Assembly: GCF_019703515.2 (NCBI RefSeq)
Contig: NC_059348.1
Span: forward strand, 25,352,156 to 25,416,155
Length of the DNA: 64,000 nucleotides
Source of the DNA: Myxocyprinus asiaticus
Taxonomy: Eukaryota; Chordata; Actinopteri; Cypriniformes; Catostomidae
Reading direction: 5' to 3'
Shown piece after piece: positions 25,101 to 31,962 of this stretch. Under the pieces are notes generated by a model that had not been told where the DNA came from, did not search any database, and was given only the letters and a program-made list of their open reading frames with translations. The position numbers and the translations under genes are program-made. The stretch's first letter is position 1. The number at the start of each line of letters is the position of its first letter.

Positions 25101-28100
25101 CTGTTCCTCAAACAAAGCTATCATATGGCTTCAGAGGTGATGGGTGACAATAATTCCAATAATAGGCAGACAACATGTAGCTTACCTGTTCAGACATGTC
25201 TGCTAGCTGTCTCTCTGATCTCTGCTTATCTCTTTCTAGTGCTAAAGCTCTCTTATTGGCTTCATTTGTCTCCTTCTGAAGTCGATGGACCTCCTGGTAA
25301 CCAATAGACAATGAACAGGTTTAGTCTACCATATCCAACATCATGTTGTCTCGTTTTTGCTTTCTCTCTCTTAAACATGTGCAAACCTTCATGGCCTGCT
25401 CCAGTTTGGCACAAAGGCTGCTCATGGACTTCTGCATGTTCTCGTACTCCTCCCTCTGGCGTTTCAGGATGGGAGCCTTGGTCTCCACTTCCAGCACTAT
25501 CTCATCCAGAACCTTGTTTACACGTTTGTTCTCCAGCTTCTCTAGGTGTAGCTGGTCTTGGGCCTCCACAAAGGCATTATACAGCTGAGAACATAATACA
25601 GAAGAGTCACGCACATTGATGCAACATACATGTGGGGGTGAATATTGGGAAGAATTGTGTGCATGAACAGCCATAGCTTCAGAAAATAATGGTAAAAACT
25701 AAATATTTATATATTAGCTTGTAATAATAAACATCTTTCATACTTCCATTAGCTTCATGCCAGGCTTAACAATTTTGGCCACTGCAGCTGCAGTTGGAGA
25801 CATGTTTGTCAGTTCCTCTTCTGTGAAAGCTGGAACACCTTTTAAAGAACACAAATAAAATACAGAATGAAATCTTGCACAAATAAACCCTGAAATTCCA
25901 AGCCATGTTGGGATCACATGACCAACCAAATAAATTAGGCTTCCCCTAAACTTTTATCAGGCTACAACAAAGACGGATAGAAACCCAGACAGATGTGTTT
26001 TGAGCAGCTTACCTCGCCTCTTAAAATCTGCATGCCGCGTATTGGCGTTCTCCAGCTCTTTCTCCAGATTCCTCATCTTCTCCTGTAGCTCAGACTCCAC
26101 TTTCTCCCTCACACCTTCCAGCTCTGAGAGCTTCTTCTGTGTACCTTTATTGGCTGTTGATGGAAGAGGCAGAACTTCGATTCAACACCACATCATCAAA
26201 ACGCAGTAAAATATTCACAGTGACGCAATGAGAGACACTTTGCAAGTATACCACCATCAGAGATTATTTAGCAGATATTGGCCACTTCTATTAAAATGAA
26301 TGGGAGAAATTGGAACGCTCAGCCAAGCAGCTCTGAGCACCCAATGGTCAACGGATGTAGAAAGGAAGTCCTGCCTTACAGGTAAAAGAGCCAATCACCT
26401 TTTAAATACAGACATCACCTGTCAATCAACTCTTGAACACGCATGTGCATTAGCTATACAAGCCGTGAAAATTGCGTTTTTAAGTGTCGTATGAGGTAAA
26501 GAATCACAATTTATGATACCAGTTTAGTCAGATTTTATTGCTGGTTTGAAATATGTTCTTTGATTGTACCTATTGCACACTGCAATAGGTACAGTACATA
26601 ATTCCACCATGCAATGCACTCAGTCTTCCTTTTATAGTGTAAAGGGTGAACTGGAAGTAACATCAGATGCAATAGTTTTTTTTTCCTTGACTTTTTGATC
26701 TGATTGACAAAGAGTTCAGCTGTTCACTTGGGATGTGCACAAATAATCAAGTACTCTGATCCAGTTCGTCTTCAGCTTTGGGTTTGGCCCCTGGGACCAA
26801 CGCACTGCTAGGGGATTGTGAGCCGGCAGTATTCCATACCATTAACAAAGCCAGAGCTGCTTCAATGTGGCAGCTTTATGCTTCTCGTTGGAGAATATTT
26901 TCTTCATGGTTTGAGGATCAAGGGACAAAAGTATTGAATTTCTTGTGATATCTATTAGATGGCAACAAAGCATCTTCCACTTTAAAAGTGTATGTTGCCG
27001 CCATAACTGCACATCATGCCCCAGTTGGTGGTTCCTCTATGGGGTCTCATAGACTGGTTTGCAGTTTTCTGAAGAGGGCAAGACATTTAAAACTGGTTCA
27101 TTTGACACCGTTTCCTGTGTGGGCTTTGTCACTTGTGCTGGACTTCCTTTGTGCATCATCAATTTTGAACCAATCAGAGATGCACTAAACGGGTCAGTAA
27201 ACTCCATGGGCTCTCTGTGAGTTGTGTCTACGATGGCTGCCAGAAAATTCACACGATGGGAGAAAGGGGCCATCTGTTGATCCTGACAGGCTACTCTGCC
27301 TTAAAGGCTCCATATGGTTAGGATTAGGGTGGGGTTAGAGTATCTGCTGCCTGCCAGGAACAAACCATGGCATCTATGTACAATGGGCGAAAATTCAGGG
27401 GTCATTCTTAGACCTGATCAAACATTCTGTCCAAAAGTCATTTAACCTCAATTTATGAATCAGTCCATTAATCTGGCTGCTTTTCAGACGGCTTCATTTC
27501 AATCTGAGGCTGATACGAGGTTTCATCACCTGTGTCCTATACGCACTCTGAAGTTTTACGTGGAATCCACCGCAAAGTTCTCAAAGACATTTAAATTATT
27601 TGTCTGTCATGGTGGTATGCTTAATGGTGCACCTTTTATTCCAAGCAGAGACTCTCACGATGGATTGTGGAGGTGATTACATTGGCATATGATACGGCCC
27701 AGAAACCTTTACCAGAAGGTGTTACTTGCCCTTTTACAAGGGTTGTCTCTTCATCTTGGGCCGCTTTTCAGTGAGCATCTTTGGCAGATATCTGCGTGGC
27801 TGCTACCTGGTTTTCGCCATGCACCTTTGCAAGTTTCTACAAAATTAATGTTGCTGCTTACCATACTGTGAGCTCTGCAGTTCTTCTAGAGTGACCTTGA
27901 TGATTCGGGTAGGTGGCACTCGTCATGACTGTGTTGGTACAGTATGTGTCATCTAATAGTGCTAAGCACTGCCTCTAGTGGTTTTGGAGGAATTCAATAG
28001 AATGTTCATTACATATTACATATGCCCACCAGAGTTCTTTGTCATTCCAAATGTGCAAGAAAAGCGTTCCGAGGCTGGGCACAGAGCTACTGCACCATAT

Positions 28101-31100
28101 ATCCTTGCGGCTTGGTTTGCGATGCTGTTAATATATTCTTCTAACCTATATGGAGGGCGCTGAAATAATCCATTAGTGCCAAGCACCCCCTCTGGTGGTC
28201 ATCCGGTATTCACAGAACCACAGTTACATTGGTGTTTTTTGTTTTTGTTTTGTTCTTATTAATGCATATAGTTCATAAAAAAAATTTCCAAAAGAAAAGC
28301 ACAGTTTGTTGAAGGTATCTTTTCTGAAACCGTTCTTGGTAATGTTTGTGAATAAATAAAAATATAAATTTCACATATTGTCCATGTCATGTGTGTTATT
28401 TTTAATGTGCATTTTAATTTATGAGTAATCAATTACTCGTTTTTTTCTTTGTAATCAATTACTACAAAATTACTCAAAAATGCCCATCCCTAGATTTTAC
28501 AAAGTGGATTAGAATTAAATTAATAATAATAATAAAAAATAAAAAAACGCTTTCAAGTAATTAGCATTAAACACTGCACAAGTAACTGTGCAGTATGCAT
28601 TAAGCTAGAATTCTATTCAGAACATAGCAAACTTTTAAAGTGGGAAAAATAATAAGGAATTGCACAAACCTTCCACTGCCTCTTTTAACAGTTTGTTGAG
28701 TTCTTCTACAGCTCTGTTCAGTTCAGCATTCTTGGCTGCAGTGTCTGATGCTGCATCCTGTGGACACCAAATGAATTTGGATCTTAAAGTGCATTCAGTT
28801 TTTTTCCCTCATTGATAAAGTTTTGCGCCTACAGAAATGAATAGTAATTTTGAAACACATCTATTAAATCATGAGCACTCACATAAAATGAAGACTCATG
28901 TCAGTGAGTCATATCAGTTACCTAAAAAAAGCTCATTTATAACTACCACCACTGGAGTTGCGAGTTCGAATCCAGGGTGTGTTGAGTGACTTCAGCCAGG
29001 TCTCCTAAGCAACCAAATTGGCCCAGTTGCTAGGGAGTGTAGAGTCACATGGGGTAACCTCCTCGTGGTCGTGATTAGTGGTTCTCGCTCTCAATGGGGC
29101 ACGTGGTAAGTTGTGTGCGGATCGCGGAGACTAGCATGAGCCTCCACATGCTGTGAGTCTCCGCGGTGTCATACACAACGAGCCACGTGATAAGATGCGT
29201 GGATTGACGGTCTCAGAAGCCGAGGCAACTGAGAATTGTCTTCCACCACCCGGATTAAGGTGAGTAAACGCGCCACCACGAATACCTACTAAGTAGTGGG
29301 AATTGGGCATTCCAAATTGGGAGAAAAGGGGATAAAATAAATAAATAAACATTTTAAAAAAGTCCCCTTATGGGGGCAGCCATGTTGGGATCACATGACC
29401 AGCCAAATCCTACTTGCTGAATCTCAGTAACCATCCTGTTATTGGACACTTGCACTCATGGATTAAATTAATCATGGCTGACTGTGAATACATTTCTACA
29501 ATGGCATCGGTAACTGAAAACTATTGCATTTGAATAATGCTGCATCCTCACCTGTCAGTGTAAATCCAAGAAGAAATAAACAGAAAAATTACTAGCACCT
29601 TTAATCATATCAAACACTGGCACTCAAGCCTCCAAAAGAAATACAATTACTGACCTTATACAAGTTACAGAGCTTGAGGTTGGCATTCAGCTCATTGCGG
29701 TACTTTTCCTCCATGGAGGTCCGCTGGTCTTTAGCCTGAAATTATAATAGAAACATTACATTTTCCATTTAATTTCCCCAGAATGTGAACTGAAAAACCA
29801 AATAAAAACTTAATGATGTTTGTGATGGTGTACCTCTTTTAGTTTATTCATCAGATCTTCAGTACTGTTCTGCATGCGGTCATTGTTTTTCTTCATTGTG
29901 TTGACTTGGTCCTGAAGCCTAGTCACCTGATCAGTATGACATAGATATGGTTGTGGCAGATAAGTGATCTTTTAAAGACAAAGCCTAATTCAGAGACAGG
30001 TCTAAGAAATTAAGACTCACACCTCTTCCTTCTTGCTCTCTAAAGAGCACCTGAGCTCTAGGATCTCTTTGCCCTTCTCCCTGGACAGTGTGAACAGCTC
30101 ATCTGTCTTGCTCTTGAGCTCTGAATTCAGCCATGTGTTCTGGTTCCGGAGGAGCTCCTTCTCCTGTTCCATCCTCTTCTCACGATACTAATGAGAAGGA
30201 ACCGATCATTAAACCACTTTAGAAAAAGATCAAGATCATCAGATTTAACTACTCAGTATTAAGGAAAGTCAATGCTTACCTCAATGGAAACCTCAGATGA
30301 CTGGAGTTCATCCAGTTTAAGCTGGAGCTCCATCTTGATTGTATTGGTCTCCACAAGTTTGTCATTGAGACGTTTGAGATCCTCTGTGTAATGATGACAA
30401 GCATCACGTTGGCTATAACTTTAAAGCTCTCAAAAATTTAGATCAATTATGTATCGAATAGAATGCTTTCAAACCCCAATGTAAATGACGACCTTGATCA
30501 CTGATGCACAAAACAATGTATTCATACCACTGAGGTTTTCCACTTCTTGAGATCTCTTCTCAAGCAAACGTGAAAGTTCTCTGTTTTCTGCCTCAATTTC
30601 ATATTTAGGTCTTGGTGGCTTACTCTGCAATGAAAAAGCATCCCATACTTTCTATGCCTTAATATGTAAATATAAAGCATTTTCATAAAAAACAAATAAT
30701 AATTACCTCCTGTGTTGCCCCCTGCTCTTCCTCTATATCCTTTAACTTCTTTAGTTCCTCAGCTTTAAAACAAAAAGCACAAGAACACTCCTCTTATACA
30801 GCAGCTCTGCATTAATACAATTCACAAACCCAGAACAGAACAGAATAAAGCACTGAACTTACAGAGACGGCCGTTCTCCTCCTTGATGCTGTGATACTCT
30901 TTACTTTGGGACAAGAACTGCTCTTGACTCTCAGCTAGTTTCTTCTCAAGATTGAAGTACTGTTGCTCTGTAGGTATACACACAACATGACTTAATCGGA
31001 CCATTCATACCAGTGGTTATTTTGATTCAATATTAAGATAAAGGGCTTAACTGCATAATTGGACAGACACAACCATAATAAAAGTGAATCAATTATGCTT

Positions 31101-31664
31101 TAAATCATTAAACCATGCTCAACCATTCTCTTATCTGAATGTCAAGTTATCTGCCAAATGCACACACAAGGTTCAAAGTGGAAAAGACAGCAAAACAGAC
31201 ATAAACATTTCTTTTGTCCGTCAACATTTCTAAATTAATGGTGAACTCAGAATTAACTAGTTAACAACGGCTTGTGTCTATTGCAAACCTCTTGACACAG
31301 TTTGCTAACACATATGTGTAGCAGTTCAGACCAAACAATGCTTCACAGAGAAATGTTTTGATTAATCCCCTGAAAATTTGTTCATTAATGTTTTGCATCA
31401 ACATGAACGCGCCAATGATGCCTAAAAGTGCTCTCTAGGCAGGCAGTACACTGGGTTTTGAGACACAGTTGTTGAATGACTATCTGGCCTGCACGTCTGA
31501 TACAACCTACCGCAGTCTGCTTTATATCTCTCGTGGTGTGATTTCAGGGAGTCTATTTCTGTCTGCTGGTCTGACAGAACCTTCTCGAGTTTGTTTTGAA
31601 GAGCTTTGGGCAGTTTGTTTATCTCTGTTCTCTCCAGCGCTTGCTGCAAGAGTGCCGCCGCCAT
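676..31664 (-). CDS. tpr: tpr, nuclear basket nucleoporin TPR (3' end beyond window)
   Basis: Forty-three coding exons were joined by hand on the minus strand. Their lengths sum to 6249 nt (2083 codons) and every junction keeps phase. The protein matches vertebrate TPR from its N-terminus ([20 protein letters not shown]) to a proline-rich stretch ending ELGPPIMQ. Human TPR has about 2363 residues, so roughly 280 C-terminal residues lie left of position 1. TPR is the large coiled-coil scaffold of the nuclear pore basket: it docks through NUP153 and acts in mRNA export surveillance, heterochromatin exclusion and spindle checkpoint anchoring. The first ~1600 residues are almost continuous heptad coiled coil; the tail is Ser/Thr/Pro-rich and then acidic. 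The start is the ATG at 31664, with a purine at -3 and G at +4. All introns are GT-AG except the one after exon 28, which is GC-AG. Exon coordinates are given in the block entries. Confidence 0.97.
1160..1425. repeat. Dispersed repeat fragment (ACCGATATAT family)
   Basis: This piece (GACCAATAGTGGATTTTGC..) is similar in inverted orientation to 9915-10315. Both contain an AAATAAAATCC..GTGCC-type interior and a diverged GATATATC end. They look like fragments of one DNA transposon family. No ORF is present. Confidence 0.5.
1961..3541 (-). mobile_element. Tc1-like DNA transposon, nearly complete
   Basis: The element is 1581 bp, flanked by TA on both sides (1959-1960 and 3542-3543). Terminal inverted repeats are about 210 bp and nearly identical (CAGGTGCATCTCAATAAATT.. 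and its complement). It sits in the tpr intron between exons 42 and 43 and carries a transposase gene in the same orientation as tpr. Confidence 0.93.
2241..3242 (-). pseudogene. Tc1/mariner transposase with one internal stop
   Basis: The frame runs from [13 protein letters not shown] (start 3242) to the stop at 2241, 333 codons, the normal Tc1 transposase size. An N-terminal paired-like helix-turn-helix ([22 protein letters not shown]) is followed by a DDE catalytic core: [19 protein letters not shown] and [11 protein letters not shown]. The last two acidic residues are separated by 34 residues (DD34E). One in-frame TGA at 3081-3083, after GRKKC, interrupts the DNA-binding half; no frameshift was seen. 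Transposition function is therefore lost in this copy unless the stop is read through. Confidence 0.92.
4570..6881 (-). CDS. tpr: tpr exons 36-39 (Ser/Thr/Pro tail and NLS)
   Basis: Exons: 36 6691-6881, 37 6333-6581, 38 4996-5126, 39 4570-4650. Exons 36-37 encode low-complexity tail with [42 protein letters not shown] and [13 protein letters not shown], all strongly conserved with human. Exon 38 contains two basic clusters, [11 protein letters not shown] and PIAKKLRI, matching the region of human TPR known to mediate nuclear import. Exon 38 has a second in-frame acceptor 6 nt downstream (exon would then start at 5120). Exon 39 is short, acidic and poorly conserved. The intron between 37 and 38 holds a ~950 bp foldback element. 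Confidence 0.93.
5225..6175. mobile_element. Palindromic TTAA-type MITE (family B), copy 1
   Basis: The left half (AATAGTTCCTCCAAAAATGAA..) and right half (..TTTTTGGGTAAACTATT) are inverted copies over most of the element: catcattcactcactctc at 5263 pairs with gagtgagtgaatgatg near 6123. The centre (about 5549-5710) carries an extra pair of inverted arms around GTTCAGATGCTCTA. It lies in the tpr intron between exons 37 and 38 and encodes nothing. Confidence 0.85.
6984..7269. mobile_element. hAT-type MITE with 8-bp target duplication
   Basis: The element is 286 bp with ends TAGCGCTGTCAAT and ATTGACAGCCCTA. It is flanked by a perfect 8-bp duplication, ATTTTAAC (6976-6983 and 7270-7277), diagnostic of hAT-superfamily insertion. 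It is non-coding and lies in the tpr intron between exons 35 and 36. Confidence 0.88.
7288..7353 (-). repeat. tRNA-derived SINE head fragment
   Basis: On the minus strand this reads TTAGCTCAACTGGTAGATC (A-box-like) and GGGTTTGATTC (B-box-like), spaced as in a tRNA. It is similar to the SINE at 22.93 kb. The body is absent. Confidence 0.6.
7373..14519 (-). CDS. tpr: tpr exons 27-35 (distal coiled coil)
   Basis: Exons: 27 14372-14519, 28 14118-14255, 29 13650-13781, 30 12153-12283, 31 11452-11662, 32 10504-10647, 33 8663-8861, 34 7696-7892, 35 7373-7446. Exon 31 encodes [18 protein letters not shown], an extremely conserved TPR segment near the end of the coiled coil. Exon 34 closes the coiled coil with [20 protein letters not shown], and exon 35 starts the unstructured tail ([12 protein letters not shown]). 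Exon 28 is followed by a GC donor (AAG|GCAAGA). Exon 33 has two in-frame acceptors: AG ending at 8862 (chosen, because it restores the human-like KTxxE junction) or AG ending at 8853, which would drop three residues. Exon 27 has a weak GTCCTA donor. Confidence 0.94.
7893..8662. other. tpr intron 33, no recognised element
   Basis: This 770-nt AT-rich intron has no ORF, terminal repeats or RNA-like structure that I can support. Confidence 0.6.
8862..10503. other. tpr intron 32 with diverged repeat debris
   Basis: A MITE-like end at 9480-9610 finishes TTATTGTAAAGTGTTACC; the same end motif recurs inverted at 56036 (GGGTAACACTTTACAATG). Positions 9915-10315 hold the inverted relative of the 1160-1425 repeat. 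The rest (8862-9470 and 9611-9914) shows nothing recognisable. Confidence 0.5.
10732..11056. mobile_element. Short TIR element (MITE)
   Basis: Ends are inverted over about 45 bp: ATAGACCTAATTCACACTAG, CACCATCTTTGATTT and the matching AAATCAAAGATGGCGCTAGC, GTGAATAAGGTCTAT. It lies in the intron between tpr exons 31 and 32. No ORF belongs to it. Confidence 0.75.
11270..11377. repeat. Family B MITE right-end fragment
   Basis: Reads GGAATGACATGAGG..ACAGAATTTTCATTTTTTAG..AACTATTCCTTTAAGG, the right terminus of the TTAA-type MITE. The left half is missing. Confidence 0.65.
12350..13333. mobile_element. Palindromic TTAA-type MITE (family B), copy 2
   Basis: The left end is AGAGTTCACCCAAAAAGTAAAA and the right end TTCATTTTTGGGTGAAATAT. 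The arms are inverted (CATGCCATCCTAGATGTGTA near 12401; its complement near 13267). The interior at 12650-13030 is more GC-rich and CpG-containing than usual. It lies in the intron between tpr exons 29 and 30. Confidence 0.82.
14795..16525 (+). mobile_element. DIRS-like tyrosine-recombinase retroelement remnant 1
   Basis: The element runs opposite to tpr, within its intron 26. Inverted termini: 14797-14990 (GACCGCCAGAGGCGGTGC..) is complementary to pieces of 16200-16475 (CACCTCTGGCGGTCAGG; GAGCTCCGCCTACGTCACC). About 15290-15520 translates as the C-terminus of RNase H ([31 protein letters not shown]). A tyrosine recombinase follows ([15 protein letters not shown] at ~15800; [14 protein letters not shown] at ~15970, the HxxR catalytic box). 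Stops and frame breaks occur throughout and the reverse transcriptase is missing, so the copy is dead and internally deleted. Confidence 0.85.
15600..16160 (+). pseudogene. Broken DIRS-type tyrosine recombinase (YR) gene
   Basis: The recombinase is readable in two overlapping frames. About 15615-15880 gives [13 protein letters not shown] and [11 protein letters not shown]; about 15900-16050 gives [20 protein letters not shown] and [10 protein letters not shown]. The H-x-x-R motif of tyrosine recombinases is present. The upstream part (about 15540-15600) resembles the [18 protein letters not shown] segment. At least one frame change and several stops disable it. Confidence 0.8.
16521..16690. 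repeat. LINE 3'-end-like fragment
   Basis: The segment TTTATTGATATTGCACATTTC..CAAAGTGCTTTACATC resembles the complement of L2-type LINE tails (GTAAAGCACTTTG..). It abuts the DIRS-like remnant. It is short and diverged. Confidence 0.45.
16790..20554 (-). CDS. tpr: tpr exons 21-26 (central coiled coil)
   Basis: Exons: 21 20383-20554, 22 20098-20264, 23 17718-17870, 24 17500-17616, 25 17182-17385, 26 16790-16980. Exon 21 ends in a Gln/Asn-rich linker, matching the position of a linker in human TPR. Exon 25 holds [20 protein letters not shown], identical over this stretch to human, and exon 26 holds [20 protein letters not shown]. For exon 23 the donor was placed after the CGT Arg codon (CGT|GTATGG), because that keeps exon 24 in phase; a GT two bases upstream breaks the frame. 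The 2.2 kb intron between exons 22 and 23 contains a palindromic MITE and a Harbinger-like element. Confidence 0.94.
17979..18598. mobile_element. Palindromic TTAA-type MITE (family B), copy 3
   Basis: The left end is GTTCAGCCAAAATTGAAAAT and the right end TTGGGTGAAATATTCC followed by TTTAA. The two halves are inverted copies, with a near-perfect 54-bp stem at the centre (18159-18212 with 18245-18298; 32-nt loop). It lies in the intron between tpr exons 22 and 23. Confidence 0.87.
18656..19487. mobile_element. Harbinger-like TIR element with TAA duplication
   Basis: The element is 832 bp with ends GGGGGCTTTCACACTGG and CCAGTGTGAAAGCACCC, flanked by TAA on both sides (18653-18655, 19488-19490), a 3-bp duplication typical of PIF/Harbinger. 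The interior is CpG-rich and contains a GATA/GACA microsatellite at 19108-19142. No transposase frame was recognised. Confidence 0.8.
19108..19142. repeat. (GATA)n/(GACA)n microsatellite
   Basis: A short tetranucleotide array, five GATA-type units followed by three GACA units, inside the Harbinger-like element. Confidence 0.9.
20655..21106. repeat. Diverged family B MITE with internal hairpin
   Basis: Left end AAGGTATAGTTCACCC; right end GAGGGTGAATAAACAGTAAC..ACATTCCTTG. An internal hairpin pairs AGCAGGATGTTAT (about 20709) with ATAACATCCTGCT (about 20742). It is more diverged than the other copies. Confidence 0.6.
21148..24526 (-). CDS. tpr: tpr exons 14-20 (central coiled coil)
   Basis: Exons: 14 24306-24526, 15 23923-24083, 16 23705-23835, 17 23459-23607, 18 23083-23245, 19 21371-21505, 20 21148-21288. 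Exon 15 contains [20 protein letters not shown], exon 18 [20 protein letters not shown] and exon 19 [16 protein letters not shown], each near-identical to human TPR. Exon 16 encodes a short Ser/Pro/Thr-rich linker ([19 protein letters not shown]) that interrupts the coiled coil, as in mammals. Exon phases run 0-2-1-0-2-0-0-0. The intron between exons 18 and 19 is 1.6 kb and contains a 5S-derived SINE nested in a TIR element, followed by a tRNA-derived SINE. Confidence 0.95.
21692..22716. mobile_element. TIR element split by a 5S-derived SINE
   Basis: Ends TAGGGATGTGC (21693) and GCACATCCCTA (to ~22713) are inverted. The two halves flank the SINE at 21886-22380. The ends resemble those of the hAT-like element at 26.73-28.49 kb. 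It lies in the intron between tpr exons 18 and 19. Confidence 0.7.
21886..22380 (+). mobile_element. 5S rRNA-derived SINE (SINE3 type)
   Basis: The head (21893-21995) is recognisably 5S rRNA: GAAGCTACGCAGGGTTGAGG..GTCAGTATCTGGATGGGAGA, covering the A-box/internal element/C-box promoter. The body continues for about 390 nt and ends with a LINE-like tail (AGCACTATATAAGTGTAACG). This is the architecture of fish SINE3-class elements, which are transcribed by RNA polymerase III from a type 1 promoter. It is not a 5S gene, because the 5' third is diverged and no T-run terminator follows. Confidence 0.88.
22927..23053 (+). mobile_element. tRNA-derived SINE
   Basis: The tRNA-like head has an A box (TAGCTCAACTTGTACAGC) and a B box (GGTTCGATTCCC). 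Ends TGTTCCT and AGGAAACA could still pair. A short body follows, ending TGTTAAAAAGCATCTGC. It lies 30 nt from the donor side of tpr exon 18. Confidence 0.8.
24569..24596 (+). repeat. Family B MITE left-end fragment
   Basis: TAAAGGAACAGTTCACCC is the family B terminus. The fragment is cut by the SINE that follows and resumes at about 25082 (CAGTGAATTAACTC..). Confidence 0.7.
24611..25067 (-). mobile_element. Full-length tRNA-derived SINE with 14-bp duplication
   Basis: The minus strand begins GGGGCCTGGGTAGCTCAGCG (A box) and has GCGAGTTCGAAATCC (B box), then a long body and an A-rich tail (T-rich on plus at 24611-24640). It is flanked by a perfect 14-bp target duplication, AATGCAGCATTTTC (24597-24610 and 25068-25081), the mark of LINE-mediated insertion. 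The structure resembles tRNA-SINEs described in cyprinids (HAmo-type); the family name is an inference. Confidence 0.92.
25186..28757 (-). CDS. tpr: tpr exons 9-13 (pore-docking region)
   Basis: Exons: 9 28670-28757, 10 26013-26153, 11 25744-25838, 12 25387-25584, 13 25186-25293. Exons 11-12 encode the best conserved part of the N-terminal half, with [19 protein letters not shown] followed by [19 protein letters not shown] and [12 protein letters not shown]. In human TPR the matching segment (about residues 430-510) is the part needed for NUP153 binding and attachment to the pore; that role is known from the family and inferred here. Intron 9, between exons 9 and 10, is 2.5 kb and holds a DIRS-like retroelement inside a hAT-like element. 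Intron 8, between exons 8 and 9, holds a truncated tRNA-SINE. Confidence 0.95.
26230..26680. other. tpr intron 9, unassigned repeat-like sequence
   Basis: No gene. A short palindrome GTACCTATTGCACACTGCAATAGGTAC-type hairpin (about 26567-26593) is the only clear structure. Confidence 0.5.
26728..28493. mobile_element. hAT-like TIR element hosting a DIRS-like insert
   Basis: The left end TTGGGATGTGCACAAATAAT and right end (ATGCCCATCCCTAG, 28480-28493) are imperfect inverted copies, continued by ATCAAGTACTC and GTAATCAATTACT..AATTACTC. The interior is almost entirely the DIRS-like remnant. Target duplications could not be fixed. Confidence 0.6.
26775..28225 (+). mobile_element. DIRS-like retroelement remnant 2 (tyrosine recombinase)
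   Basis: Around 26982-27165 it translates to [20 protein letters not shown] and [15 protein letters not shown], the N-terminal core-binding region of DIRS recombinases. At 27455-27640 it gives [16 protein letters not shown] and [12 protein letters not shown]. The 3' end (27950-28220) has CACTGCCTCTAGTGG and CACCCCCTCTGGTGG inverted-repeat pieces matching remnant 1. Multiple stops and frame changes make it inactive. It lies opposite to tpr, between exons 9 and 10. Confidence 0.82.
28939..29345 (+). mobile_element. 5'-truncated tRNA-derived SINE
   Basis: This is the same family as 24611-25067 in the opposite orientation. It keeps the B box (GCGAGTTCGAATCC at about 28958) but lacks the A box. 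The body ends GGGAATTGGGCATTCC, then AATAAATAAATAAA. It lies in the intron between tpr exons 8 and 9. Confidence 0.88.
29655..31664 (-). CDS. tpr: tpr exons 1-8 (N-terminal coiled coil)
   Basis: Exons: 1 31511-31664, 2 30863-30967, 3 30707-30762, 4 30528-30624, 5 30280-30383, 6 30023-30187, 7 29834-29926, 8 29655-29735. Exon 1 carries the start codon. Exon 2 encodes [17 protein letters not shown] and exon 6 [19 protein letters not shown], both closely matching human TPR. The whole stretch is charged heptad-repeat coiled coil with no catalytic domain. Donors are GTAGGT, GTAAGT, GTAATT, GTATGA, GTAAGC, GTGTGA, GTACAC and GTCAGT. Introns here are short (about 80-260 nt) apart from intron 1 (543 nt), and carry no recognisable transposons, unlike the rest of the gene. 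Confidence 0.96.
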
Positions 31665-31760
31665 TTCTCCAGCAAACTGCAAAAGTTAGCATTAGCAGCT
31701 AGCCGCCACAGTTACATCATATTTGTGCGATCATGGTAAACTGTCTGGGATGTCCGAATC
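31665..31760 (-). promoter_or_regulatory. Probable tpr 5' UTR and proximal promoter
   Basis: This sequence lies directly upstream of the tpr ATG (minus strand reads leftward). It is less AT-rich than its surroundings and lacks repeats, unlike the DNA beyond 31960. No TATA box is evident and the transcription start cannot be fixed from sequence alone. The call rests on position. Confidence 0.4.
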
Positions 31761-31962
31761 ATTTCAGTTAATCGGTTCGTTCGGACACTTCGTTTCAATT
31801 AACCGCTTATAAACCATTCACAACCGTGTCATCACTAAGAAGTGTTACCAGAAGTTTCCACGCGGAATTTTACGTAAAATTTTGTTGTAAAATGGGTATT
31901 CATCACAATATTTTTAGGTTATTATATTGTGTCAAATGTTATTGTTCCAACAACATTGTTAA

